A stretch of 64,000 nt of DNA from Hyaloraphidium curvatum (taxonomy: Eukaryota; Monoblepharomycota; Hyaloraphidiomycetes; Hyaloraphidiales; Hyaloraphidiaceae), in NCBI GenBank assembly GCA_025558095.1, contig JAIVFI010000031.1, positions 310,001-374,000 of the forward strand. Direction: 5' to 3'. The translations under genes were made by a program, and so were the position numbers. Positions 11,623 through 21,651 of the stretch are shown here, piece after piece; position 1 is the stretch's first letter, and each line of letters opens with the position of its first letter. The notes beneath the pieces are model-generated. The model was not told the DNA's origin. It saw only the letters and a program-made list of their open reading frames with translations, and made no database searches.

Positions 11623-14600
11623 ATGAGGCTCGGCGAACCCAAGTTCGCTTCGCGGGGCAATGCTCCTTCGAGCGACATCACTGGCCAGCTGACGGCCCGG
11701 CTGCATCTGCGCGCTGCTTCGTACGATATCGAACTCGAGCTGGTCCTGCGGCGATGGCTCGCTGCACTCCTTCCGGCCCATGCGGTGACGCTCCTCAACC
11801 CGGGGCCGGTGTTACCTGGGCCGATGGGGAACGTCCCGTGGGCATCGTTCTTCCAAACGCTGTCGGACGGCGTCATCCTGTGTGAGCTCATAAACAAGGT
11901 CCTGAACCAACCGGATTCGCGGATAAAGATCGAAACGAGCGGCAAACGGCTGGCTCGGTACCGAAATGTGTCTGCATATCTCGCCGCATCGGGCAAACTG
12001 GGGATTCCGTCCTTCACGATGGACGCACTGCAAGAGGGTCGGGACCCCAGCGCCGTGCAGCTCAACCTCCACCGCCTTTATCTCTTCGAGACGCGCAGGG
12101 CGAAGAAGGTACGTCTGCGCTCCTTCCGTTGGGCGGAAGTAACGCCCCGCACCACGCAGCTCCAAGCCAAGCGGCTCTCGAGGGAGTCATCGCAAGCTTC
12201 CCGCCGCTCGTCCCGGCACAGCTCGCAGACCTCGCTCAACGGCTCGTCGCAGTCGCTGGCTTCTGCGGCAGGCACCACCCACCCCGCGGCGCTCCATGCC
12301 CGGACTCCGATATCCGCGATGGCGCCGACGACCCAATTCTCTACGGAGAACGAGTACGAGCGGCTCTTGAGGGAGATCGATGACATTCTAGTCGTTGGGA
12401 ACTCGGACAACGTTGTGGTCCAATCGAGAGATCCGTCCAGCACTGATCTTGGACTGCCATCTGGACCGATCGAAGCTGCCTCACCGGAAGCTTCCCCTGA
12501 TGGGCGACCGGTCGTGCCTCCGATCGTCACCAAAGCTTCGAAGGCAAAACAAACGGAGCCCATCAATGGGAGACAACCAACAATGTCGGAAGCAACGAGA
12601 CGATTCCTCCAGCAACTCGACGAGCAGAACCTCATGACTCCCAAGGACGACTCTTCTTGGGATGTGCCAGAGTCGGAGGAGAAAGAAATGGTGAACTGGG
12701 TCAACTCGAAGCTTAGGGACCAAGTACCGAGTCCCGTCGGGGTGTCGCATTGTCTTGGCGACGATGACATGAAGAGGGGGGAAGAACGCCCCACCAGGAT
12801 CTCGAACGTGGGGAAGGATTTCAGAACGGGTGTCGTCTTGCTTGAGCTGCTGGAGGTAAGCGACGTCTAGCGCTTGGCATTCGACCGTTCTGAAGCTCAG
12901 GTCTCCCCAAGGCATTGGGAACCAACGTGGGCCACTACGAGAGAGAAGTCACGTCGCTCTACGACTGCGCCAGCAACGTCTCGCTCGCGATCCGTGGCCT
13001 GTCGGCAGCCACCTTCTGCCCCAATTTCAGACCGCTCGAGATCGTAAAGGGAAATGCAGCGGCCACCATGGAAGTGCTCAAGTACGTGCGGGAGAAGTTT
13101 GACGGTAGGTGATGCGTTCCGATTTCCGTGCTCAATCTGACGACAAGTCGCAGTGAGTTTGCCGGCGCTACACACTGTTGTCCCCTGTTACGTGCGCCCC
13201 GCTAACTTCGCGCATCTTGCAGTTTTCGTACTTCTATGACCGCCTCCTGGAGCACACCCACGTGACGAAGATGGTCACACAGGCATATTCGGCGCCCGCG
13301 ACTCCATTGGCCAATCCAGAGCTGGAAGACGACGAACCTGGCACCGATGAAGCCCCAGCGGACACCGGACGTGTCGCAAACGGTCCAACTCATCCGGAAG
13401 CTGGTTCTCAACCAAGCCAAGAAGTCAACGCCCCAACTGCGGATGTAGGGCCGTCGCCCGTCGACCTCCCCCCACGCTGGATACCGCCGCGCATGGACAG
13501 TCTGTCGACTCAAACGCAGCTTCTTGCTGTGAATCCTCCACCGGAGCCATCTGCCCCGAAGGCTGCGGCGGCCAAGGACGAGGCTCGTACCCACGTCTCG
13601 GCCTCCGCGATCGAGATCTCACAGGCCCATGCAACGATGCGGAAGCACATCGTCGAGGAGTTGGTGTCTTCGGAGCAAAAGTATTGCGAGAACATCCGCC
13701 TCCTGCTGCTCGACTATGCCGAGCCCCTGCAACACGCCGGCGGATTGAAGGAGGAGGAGCTCGTACCTCTAACAGGCCGGATCAGGGACATTTGGCGGGC
13801 GCATCTGAAGCTTCTGGCCGACCTGGAGGACGAGCTGGCTCAGTGGAACGACACGAGCTCCGTGGCAGACATCTTCCGCCATCATCTCCCGCACTTGTCG
13901 TGCTACGGCACGTACATGAAAGCCTACTCGCGGATGGCGGTGCATCTTGCATATGCTCAGCGGTTCAACCCCGAGATCGCGGCCATCGTTCAGCAGTTCA
14001 ACGGGAAGGTTGCCTCCCAGAACGGACTGTGGCTGGAGTCCTACATGCTGATGCCAATCCAGCGACTCCCTCGCATCGTGCTGATGCTACGGGACATGGT
14101 AAAGCACACTCCGCCGACATGGGAAGAGGCAGAAGACCTTGCAAACATTATCGAGCGGCTGGAGGGGCTCCTCAAGAACATCAACTCGGAGATTCCCCAG
14201 CAGCACACCACCGCTCTCAAGGAGATGCAAACCATCATCCTCTCCGCCGAGGGCTCCATGGACGCAATGGCTTGCTTGTCCCCTGATTCGAGCTTGGTTG
14301 CAACGGCCCAGCTCGAAGGGTACAAGATCACCAAAGGAGGCAAGTCGTCGAGCGGGGAGGACAGCAACATGCACAGGGTCGTGGTAACCACGGCCGGCAT
14401 GCTGCTGACGTCCCAGAAGATGGCCGCTCAGCGCAAGAAGGTGCTCGGACTCATCAAGACGGGGACCATTGTCCCCGACTCGACGAGGAAGATGGAGATC
14501 CAGTGGTGGTCGACCTGGAAGGACTGCACCGTGTCGCTGCTCGGCAACGCGATCACGGCGGTGAATCCGGTTCCGGAGATTGGCGTGTGCAAGATGTCGT

Positions 14601-14659
14601 TCGAGGACGCGTCGGATGCAGAGGTGGTATTCAAAGCCGTCAAGAAGTTGGCATTGTAG
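11623..14659 (+). CDS. Rho guanine nucleotide exchange factor with calponin-homology domains (CH-CH-DH-PH)
   Basis: A multidomain cytoskeletal regulator. The first CH-like domain contains VPWASFFQTLSDGVILCELI and DALQEGRDPSAVQLNLHRLY. A Ser-rich linker follows (RRSSRHSSQTSLNGSSQS). A second CH-like segment has EEKEMVNWVNSKLRD and NVGKDFRTGVVLLELLE, continuing after an intron as ALGTNVGHYEREVTSLYDCA. After another linker comes a complete DH domain: RKHIVEELVSSEQKYCENIR, SVADIFRHHLPHLSCYGTYM, then the hallmark helix LESYMLMPIQRLPRIVLMLR. The C-terminus (GYKITKGG..., TVSLLGNAITAVNPVPEIGV) is PH-like but diverged. DH domains load GTP on Rho/Cdc42-type GTPases and CH domains bind actin, so a role in polarity or motility is inferred. 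A microexon at about 13154-13179 is needed to keep frame. The stop is 12 bp from that of the convergent Sqs1-like gene. Confidence 0.85.
13154..13179 (+). other. Microexon (about 23-26 nt) in the Rho-GEF gene
   Basis: Neither donor after KFDG (about 13106) links in frame to the next exon (FSYFYDRLLEH at 13223). A 26-nt exon at 13154-13179, with a CGCAG acceptor before it and a GTCCCC donor after, restores the frame as D-VSLPALHTV-FSYFYDR. The donor could also be 3 nt upstream. Confidence 0.5.
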
Positions 14660-14671
14660 TTGGTGAACACG

Positions 14672-15865
14672 TCAGCTCAAATCTTGCTGCGCCCCCGAAT
14701 CGTAGTGCCCGAGCCCCCGTCCCTTTGCCATGATCCGGACAGTGACTGGCTCCAAGATGCCCGAGCTTCCGTCCTCGCCGGGCCTGCCCAACCCCTCACC
14801 GACCGACCAGCCCATCTTCTCCATGAGTTTGAAGCCGATACCGCCGCTGATAGGCGCGACGTCGGCGCCGACTTCCTCCCCGATCGCATAGCCCTTGGCG
14901 GCAGGCCGCGCCTGATCCTTGTTCAGCCTGAGGCCGGCAGAGCCCTTCTTCCTCCGGTCCGCCTTGGAAACGACGTTCGGGATGGTGTTGGACATTTCGC
15001 TCGCCGTCGGGTCCACCGCGAGCACCTTTTCCACGAGGCGATTCCAATCCGGCGGCACCGCCGACGCCTGCGTCCGGTAGAGAGTCGTGTACTTTCGAGC
15101 GCCGTGGCCCTGCGTCCCCGTTTTGACGCGGTACTCGGCCGCGAGCTTCAGCGCCGGCCGCCGAAGCACAGCCGGCATCGGCGGCAGCGCGCCCATCTCG
15201 GGCTGCAGGGGGTCGGCGACGAAGCTGCGCAGGGTGCTGTTTATCGGCCCTAAGAGCGCGTGCAGCTTGCCCCCGGCGCCGCCGTCACGTGTACCCTGCT
15301 TCAGTCCGTTGCGTATCTTGCGCGACTCGGTGTCCATGGCCTGGATCCGGTCGCGCTTGGCCTGCAGCTTCGACCTGCGCTCCGCCTTGCGTAGCTTCTT
15401 GGCCGCCGACTTTGATATCTGTCCCGGACCGGAGGGTCCCACCGCGCCATCGTTACCATCCGAATCCGATCCTTCGTCATCGTCGCTCGCGTCGAACCCC
15501 AGCACCGCCGAAAACGCGGCGCCGCTCAGGAGGTCCTCAGCACCCAGGCCCCCGGAGTTCTCGAGGTAGTCCCGGATCCAGACTTCGTCGTCGTTGTCCG
15601 AATCAGACGAGGATGCGGAGTCCCCCGCAGCCGGTCCGCTGTCCAGAAGCGGTCCGCCGGGTTTCGAGACAGGCGACGGTTCGGTCGACGCGACGAGTCC
15701 GTCCACCGGATCCTCCAACACAGAAATCGACGGCCCAGCCGCACCAAACGAGTGATTTTCTGTCCGGCCCTTTCCCACGCCAAGCGAGCTGGGCTCGTAG
15801 TCAATGACATCCTGAGCCCCATTCTGGAGCCCCTGATCGCCGACGGTGTCTATAACGAAGGCCAT
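14672..15865 (-). CDS. R3H and G-patch protein, Sqs1-like
   Basis: A single-exon gene for a 397-residue protein. The N-terminal half is acidic and Ser/Asp-rich (SASSSDSDNDDEVWIRDYLE, DASDDDEGSDSDGNDG). A basic helix follows (KSAAKKLRKAERRSKLQAKR), then an R3H single-strand nucleic-acid-binding domain at about residues 224-280 (FVADPLQPEMGALPPMPAVL, GHGARKYTTLYRT). A G-patch at about 344-390 (GIGFKLMEKMGWSVGEGLG ... RGLGH) is complete with all expected glycines. This order matches fungal Sqs1/Pfa1, which stimulates Prp43 in 18S rRNA processing. That function comes from the family, not from this sequence. Prp43 itself lies at the left edge of the window. Confidence 0.82.
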   Translation of the reverse strand: MAFVIDTVGDQGLQNGAQDVIDYEPSSLGVGKGRTENHSFGAAGPSISVLEDPVDGLVASTEPSPVSKPGGPLLDSGPAAGDSASSSDSDNDDEVWIRDYLENSGGLGAEDLLSGAAFSAVLGFDASDDDEGSDSDGNDGAVGPSGPGQISKSAAKKLRKAERRSKLQAKRDRIQAMDTESRKIRNGLKQGTRDGGAGGKLHALLGPINSTLRSFVADPLQPEMGALPPMPAVLRRPALKLAAEYRVKTGTQGHGARKYTTLYRTQASAVPPDWNRLVEKVLAVDPTASEMSNTIPNVVSKADRRKKGSAGLRLNKDQARPAAKGYAIGEEVGADVAPISGGIGFKLMEKMGWSVGEGLGRPGEDGSSGILEPVTVRIMAKGRGLGHYDSGAQQDLS

Positions 15866-16292
15866 TTGACGCGGTGCTCGTAGGCGGACGGAGGTTGAGA
15901 CGCCGACTCACGCCTCGTCAACCTTTACTCGCGCAAGGTGTTGCGACTAAATTGCAACCATCGTTAAAGATCAAACAAACATTCTTGCCAGCTGTTGCGA
16001 TGTCCCAGCAGCATCTCGTCGACCGCCGGGACGTCGCCCAGAAGCTGTGGCGGGGCGGGATGTGCCAGACGAGTTGGATATGCCGCGCGTTCGGGGTGGA
16101 CCGCAGCACCTTCTGGCGATGGATGAAGGTCCACTTTTCCGCCGGTTCTAACGAATCGAGACCTATGAATAGAGCAGAGGCAGTTCCAGTCTATGTACCA
16201 TTACGTATCTAGCACACAAGAATTCCCCGGCCCGGTCCGAGGCCCACGATCCGCCCTCCCGCACATCCAGCCCCTTTTTCGAGATAGATCCC
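15866..16292. other. Gap with a small HTH-like ORF
   Basis: This stretch separates the Sqs1-like start from the end of the leftward GT4 gene. Apart from the ORF at 16000-16212 I see no coding signal. The first part should hold the Sqs1-like promoter. Confidence 0.5.
16000..16212 (+). CDS. Small ORF with helix-turn-helix-like sequence
   Basis: A 70-codon ORF from ATG 16000. It contains RRDVAQKLWRGGMCQTSWIC and RAFGVDRSTFWRWMKVHF. The order Val-Ala-x-x-x-Trp, Gly, Thr, Phe-Gly-Val-Asp-Arg-Ser-Thr-Phe-x-Arg-Trp fits a resolvase/transposase-like helix-turn-helix. The rest (NRAEAVPVYVPLRI) is nondescript. It could be a remnant of a transposase N-terminus, an exon of an unseen gene, or chance. Nothing else around it looks like a transposon. 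Confidence 0.3.
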   Translation: MSQQHLVDRRDVAQKLWRGGMCQTSWICRAFGVDRSTFWRWMKVHFSAGSNESRPMNRAEAVPVYVPLRI

Positions 16293-18031
16293 TCACTGGT
16301 CGTCAATCGTCGTGAACGGCACGATCAGCAGGAAGTAGATGGTGATCAAGAAGCTCCCCAGCGTCGCCAGGATGCTCGCCAGCGGCCCCTTTGCCCTCCC
16401 GTCCCCGAGCACGGAGCGGTAGACTGCGAGCGCGATGCCCGCGAGCACGTAGCGCAGCCCCGAGTTGCGGAACGGGGCGCGCCGCACGTACACGCGGCGG
16501 CGGTCGTGCACCCGCGCGAGGTTGTCCATGAAGATGCGGCCCATGACCTCGAGGGTCCACTTTTCCCGGGCCGCGCGGACGACCGCGGCTCGGTCCAGGT
16601 CCAAGCAGGCGTGGATCGAGTCGGCTAGGCCGGTCGGGAGCATGTAGCCCGTGACGCCGGGGTCGATGACGTCCTTGGGGCCGGTGACGTAATGCGCGCT
16701 GGCGAGTTTTGCGCCCACGTCAGCTTCGGGAACTCGACCGCGGCATCGACAACACTCACGCAACGGGCGTTCCGCATGCCATTGCCTCGATCATGACGTT
16801 GCCGAACGTGTCGGATTTGGAGGTGAAGACCAGGACGTCGGCACCCGCGAAGTGCATGGCCAGCTCACGGCCCAGCTTGAGCCCGGTGAAGATGACGCGT
16901 TTGCCATACTTCTTCTCCAGGTAGGCCCTCTGTAACGCAACCAAGAAGTGCGGTCAGCTCCGGAAGCCTGCGCGAGCCGTGCGTCCCACCTGCGGCCCCT
17001 CGCCCACGAGCACCTTCGTGCCCAGTGAGTCATCCAGCGCGCAAAACTCCTCCACGTTCTTCTCCCTGCTGATCCTGCTCACGCACAGGATCACCGGCCG
17101 CCTCAGCCCCGCGTACACCCCCGCCTCGGCCGCGGCCTCCCTCATGGCCGGGCAGAACAGCTCCGCGTCGACCCCCCTCGTCCACGGCACCAGCGCGATG
17201 CCGTCCCCCAGCCTCTGCTCCAGGTCGCGCTTGACCCCCGCGGTCGGCACGAGGCAGCCCCGCGTGGGCCGGTGGAACCACGACAGGAAGGGGTAGCACA
17301 CGGCGGCGGGGAGCCCGATGAGCTCGTCGAGGTACTCGGGGAAGCGGGTGTGGTAGCTCGTGGTGAAGGGGATCTCGCGCTTGCAGCAGAAGATGCGGGC
17401 GGCGCCGCCGAGGGGGCCCTCGGTGAAGATGTGGATGGCGTCGGGGGAGACGTCGATGATGCGCAGGCCGACGAGCCACGGGGTCAGCGCGAGGCGGACC
17501 TCGGGGTAGGCGGGGAAGCCGACGGTGGTGAACTGCGAGGGCTCGATGATGTGCACCTCGTGGCCCAGCTTCTGGGCGTGGATGATGAGGTTGCGGATCG
17601 TCGTGACGACGCCTAATCGGACGACAGAAGGGGGAATGCTCGGCAGTCAGCAACATGACGGCAAGCTCGCAGGCTGCAGACGGCCCACCGTTGACGCTGG
17701 GCAGGTACGTGTCGGTGACGAACAGGATGCGCTTCCCCCTGCCCCTGCCCTCGCCCTCCGCGCGCTCCTTCTCCTTCGTGCGGCGCCGCAGCCTGCCCGC
17801 CCACGGCCTGATCGCGCCGGACAGCCCGCGGTGCTCGGGCAGCGCCGGCACGGGCACCGACGGGTCCGGCGGCGGCACGGGGTGCAGCACCGGCGACACC
17901 GTCAGCTTGTTGCGCGGGGCGACCAGCGGCTCGACGTATGTGTCGCCGGTGAAGGTGAAGTCCGTCTGGATCAGGAACGGCGACGCCGGCGACGTCGGCG
18001 AGGCCGGCGCAGCGCCCGCGGGGTCCGCCAT
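16293..18031 (-). CDS. GT4-family glycosyltransferase with C-terminal membrane helix
   Basis: A retaining GT-B sugar transferase related to SQD2/MgtA-type enzymes. The N-terminus is Pro-rich. The donor/acceptor domain begins RILFVTDTYLPSVNG and, after an intron (about 17613-17689), continues VVTTIRNLIIHAQKLGHEVH. Family motifs follow: GFPAYPEVRLALTP, PDAIHIFTEGPLGGAARIFC, PFTTSYHTRFPEYLDEL and VPWTRGVDAELFCP. The C-terminal Rossmann part has VILCVSRISREKNVEEF, GKRVIFTGLKLGRELAMHF and the nucleotide-sugar block DVLVFTSKSDTFGNVMIEAM. The last about 60 residues hold two hydrophobic stretches (LRYVLAGIALAVY; LGSFLITIYFLLIVPF), so it is membrane-anchored. Substrate is unknown: GDP-mannose or UDP-sulfoquinovose are both possible. 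The subfamily is mainly bacterial and plastid, so transfer is possible. Confidence 0.82.
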
Positions 18032-18257
18032 TTCTCTCGGGGTCCGATTCCGGGCGCGGGGCAGCCGGGCACGCGGACCGTGCGGAGTGCGCCCGGCCGC
18101 GAGCAAGCAAAGAGGCGGGACCGCTTCCGCGGCCTTGGCGACGGCCTCAAGCAGTGCCGAGATGTGACCCGATGGTTGGGGCGGCTGGGCGGGTGATCAT
18201 CCGATCCCGGAGAACACCCGCGTGGACACCACGCCAATACGTGGCCGCAGCCCAAGC
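18032..18257. promoter_or_regulatory. Divergent promoter GT4 / TLC gene
   Basis: A 226-bp spacer between opposed start codons, both belonging to membrane proteins of lipid/glycan type. Shared regulation is inferred from layout only. Confidence 0.35.
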
Positions 18258-19289
18258 ATGGCCCGCAGGCGCGAATCGACCGCGGACTCGGGCATCGTGC
18301 TCGAAGACAAAAGCGGCGCCGGCCTCTCGGCACCCCCCGCCGCCCTCCCCGACCCCCTCCCCCGCCGACATGCGAATCCGGCCATCCCGTCCGATCTCGA
18401 GCTCCTGGTCACTGCAATTGCGGTTCCTGCTTCATATTGGGCCGCGGGGGACGCTGGAGAGGGGCTGGTGGGCGCCGTGGCGGCCGCAACGGCGGCTTAT
18501 CGCCTGGGGCTGCTCTTCCTGCGGCGGTGGCTCGCCGGGTTTGAGTTCTACAAGGTGCGTTGCTCTCTTTCTGGCTTCAAAGGGCTCTTTGCTGATTTCT
18601 GCCTGTAATCTGCGCCGATTCGCGGATGGTGTCTTCATTATCGCCACCTCCGCCCGATCTCGCCGGTTCCCCGTCGCCGTCGTTCTGTGCAGTCGATGGA
18701 CCCGCCCGCCCGCCTGCGCTTCCAAGGCTGGTCCCTGAGCTTTGCCAACGCGCTGGTCATGACGGCATTGGGCCTGCGGTCGCACCTGAGGCCGCACCGC
18801 CGCACGGACCTCCTCTCTGTCTCGCTGCTGGCGGGTTACCTCCTCGCGGATCTCGGCGTCCTCGTGCCTCATTTCTCCCAGCGCATCCTGGACATAGCGC
18901 ACCACCTCCTCAGCCTGGCGCTGTGCTGGGGCATGCTCTTCCGCGGCGTGCTCCCCTCGCACCTGGCCTTTGTCATGCTGACCGAGGTCTCGACCATCTT
19001 CCTGGACCTGGCGAGGGTGCTCCCCGTGCTGGGCATGGAAAAGACCCCGGCGTTCGTGCTCTCGGCCGCGGGCTTCGCGGCTTCGTTCCTCTGGGTGCGC
19101 GTGGGCTGGTTCGGCGCGCTGATCTGGCGGGCCGATCTGGGGGCGGGGGACCCGGACTGGCCGGGGCTCGGGGTCTTGGGGCGGACGGCGGCCAGGGCGC
19201 TGTTTGCGCTGCAGGTGTGGTGGACGGGGGAGATCTGGAAGAAGGCGGCGGAGCTGATGGGCAAGGGGGGCGCGAAGAAGGCGACGTGA
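18258..19289 (+). CDS. TLC-domain multi-pass membrane protein
   Basis: The start is ATG 18258 (MARRRESTADSGIVLEDKSG). Exon 1 ends at FEFYK; a roughly 137-nt intron leads to SMDPPARLRFQGWSLSFANA. About seven hydrophobic segments are visible, including LLSVSLLAGYLLADLGVLV, IAHHLLSLALCWGMLFR and HLAFVMLTEVSTIFLDLARV. The double His followed by a Ser (AHHLLS) and the TEVSTIFL-type block are TRAM-LAG1-CLN8 (TLC) features, as in TMEM56/TLCD proteins of the ER or plasma membrane. Ceramide synthases share the domain but have a longer Lag1 motif not seen here. The exact lipid role is unknown. The C-terminus is Lys-rich (MGKGGAKKAT). Confidence 0.75.
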
Positions 19290-19438
19290 GCCGGGTCCCA
19301 CCTGTACTGTGGGCGTAACATATGAGCTAAGTGTAGTCTTCCTTTAATGGAAAGGGGTGAGAGGAGTTGGACGACGGTCCCAGGGGCGTGATCAGTTTTC
19401 GAGCAACGGTTCCAACCGTCCCCAGTCCCCAATCAAGG

Positions 19439-21460
19439 ATGTCTGGCGACGGGGCGCGGTCGCCTGTCGGCGGGCCGGTCGCGGTGCAGACAGCCGTGCC
19501 GCTGCCGCGCCTGCCGCCGATGTACCTGCCCGGCGACGGTTTCCCCGGGGGCGGCCCCTCCCCGGAGCCCGGGCTGCCGATGCTCGTCGAGCACGACGGG
19601 CGGCTGTCGCTCAAGAACGTGCCGCTGCCCGCGGGGCTGCCGGCCGCCGCGATGCCGCCGCTCGCGGCGCTCTTCCCGCCGTACGCGGCGCTGCGGCACG
19701 CGCCGCTGCCCGCCCCGCTGCCCGGCGCGCCCGCCCCCCGCGAGCGCGCGCCGTCGGTGTCGACCGTCGCCGCGTCGCCGCGCACCGACGCGCACTCGGC
19801 AAACACGTCCGTCGCGGGCAGCCCGCCGCGCGGCGGCCCCGTCGTCGAGCCCGTGCGCGGCGGCCCCGTGGTCGCGTCGCCGACGCGCGCAACGTACCTG
19901 CCGGGCCCCGTCGTGGTGCTGCCGCTGCAGCCGAAGCCGAGGAGGCCAGGGAAGCGGCAGCGGGACGACGCGTTCGACGACGGGACGGTGCGTCGAACGG
20001 CTCTTGACCCTCCAGACCGCGGACCTCACCTTCTTCCCCGATTCCACCAGTCCGTCGCATCCTCGCAGCCGTCGGCCATGCCCTCGATCCCCGCCGCCGC
20101 CCGCAAGGACAACCGCTCCCGCAAGAAGGGCCGCCCCGCCGCCGCCCCCGCGCGCAAGAAGCCCGCCGCCGCCCCCCAGGCCGTCTACGTCCCCCAGCAC
20201 ATCCTCAACCTCCCCCACGCGGACAAGCTCGCCGCGTACCAGCGCCACGTGGCCCTCGCGCTCAACCAGCACAAGAAGCGGCCGCGCTACGAGGACTACT
20301 TCCCCCTGTCGCACGGCGAGGACTACCACCCCTGCGTGTGCGAGGGGCGCTTCGTCGGCATGGAGGAGACCGTCTCATGGATCGCCTGCGACGTGTGCGA
20401 CTCGTGGTTCCACGGGGAATGCGTGCAGATGCCCCCCGCGCTGATGGAGCTCTGCGAAAAGTGGTTCTGCCCGTCGTGCCGCGTGCACGAGGGCCGCACG
20501 CACCTGTGGCACAAGCCGTGCGCGAACGAGCTGTGCGCGAGGAGGTGGCACGCCGACGCCGAGGGGGGGAGCAAGTACTGCTCGCGCGAGTGCGGCGTGG
20601 CGGTCGCCGAGAGGAGGCTGGGCGAGAGCAACGAGCGGCGCAAACGGGCGTGGCGGGACGGGGTGATCGGGGAGGAGACCGAGGAAAAGGCGGGCGTGTT
20701 CAGGAGCATGGTGGCCGGGCTCGCGGGCGCAGCGCCGGACGTGGAGGTGGAGGAGCCGGCGGACGAGGTGTGGCTGGGGCCGCTCGAGAGGGACGACCTC
20801 GCGAGGGCGCGCGAGATTCGCTGGGAAAAGGCCAAGGAGAGGGCTAATCTGCGGCGGTGGCTGGCTAGGAAGGTGGGGTTTGTGCGGATGGCGTAGGCGT
20901 CCCGGGAAGCTAACTCACAAGGCGCGTTCACCCCACAGGAACTCTTCGATGCCTTCACCAAGCGCCTCGACGCGCAAAACGAGTCCGCCGGCGCCCCCGG
21001 CGTCTGCGGCTTCCACCCCGCCCTGCTGCGCCTCCTCGACGGCGACCCCTCCTCCCTGGACCCCGCGGACCTCGCCGTCTTCGACGCCGACGCCTCGGGC
21101 GTCCCCGAGGGCGCCTGCTCCCTCGCGCGGCGCTCGTGCCCGCGGCACGGGGAGTGGCAGGCCTCGCACGCGGACGAGCTGGACACGGAGCTCGAGGCGG
21201 GGGTCAAGGCCGTGCGGAGGCTCAGGAAGGAGGAGGGGGACCTGGTGGCGCGGATGGAGAGGAGGATGGAGGTCGCGGTGGGTTGTTTGCCGCACCGATC
21301 CGACTGCGGTTGTCTGATCCGTCGTCGCTCGTCGCAGGACATGTTCGGCACCCTGGGCAAGCTCGACGTGGACGTGCTCGTGGAGCGGCTGATCAAGCTG
21401 GGCCCGCCCAACTTTGCCGACGGCGAAGGCATCGAAAAGGCAATCAGGTCGCTGTACTGA
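19439..21460 (+). CDS. PHD-finger protein, Spp1/CFP1-type COMPASS subunit
   Basis: Reader subunit of the Set1/COMPASS H3K4 methyltransferase. The first about 200 residues are Pro/Ala-rich and low complexity. A basic stretch follows (KDNRSRKKGRPAAAPARKK). A C4HC3 PHD finger lies at about residues 295-350: CVCEGRFVG, SWIACDVCDSWFHGECV and CEKWFCPSC. A second Cys-rich cluster (CANELCARRWH, KYCSRECGVAVAERRL) is the Spp1/CFP1-specific zinc motif. After an intron near 20871-20938 a helical C-terminus follows (ELFDAFTKRLDAQN, VKAVRRLRKEEGDLVARMER), and a last small exon ends EGIEKAIRSLY. The in-frame segment 19989-20066 could be a retained intron. CpG-binding CXXC, as in animal CFP1, is not seen. 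Confidence 0.8.
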
Positions 21461-21651
21461 TACCCCCGGCGCGCGCGCCGGATCATACCCTGTTCTTCGT
21501 TGGATTGTACGCTTACGGTAATGAGGATGGACGGTTGTTCGAGGAACGAGGCGAGGCCAGAAGTCCAGGTCCCACCCATCGATCTCGCTCCACTCTACAT
21601 GTATCAATCGACTAAAGAACGACTCGGGTATTCGACACAGCAAATCAATCA

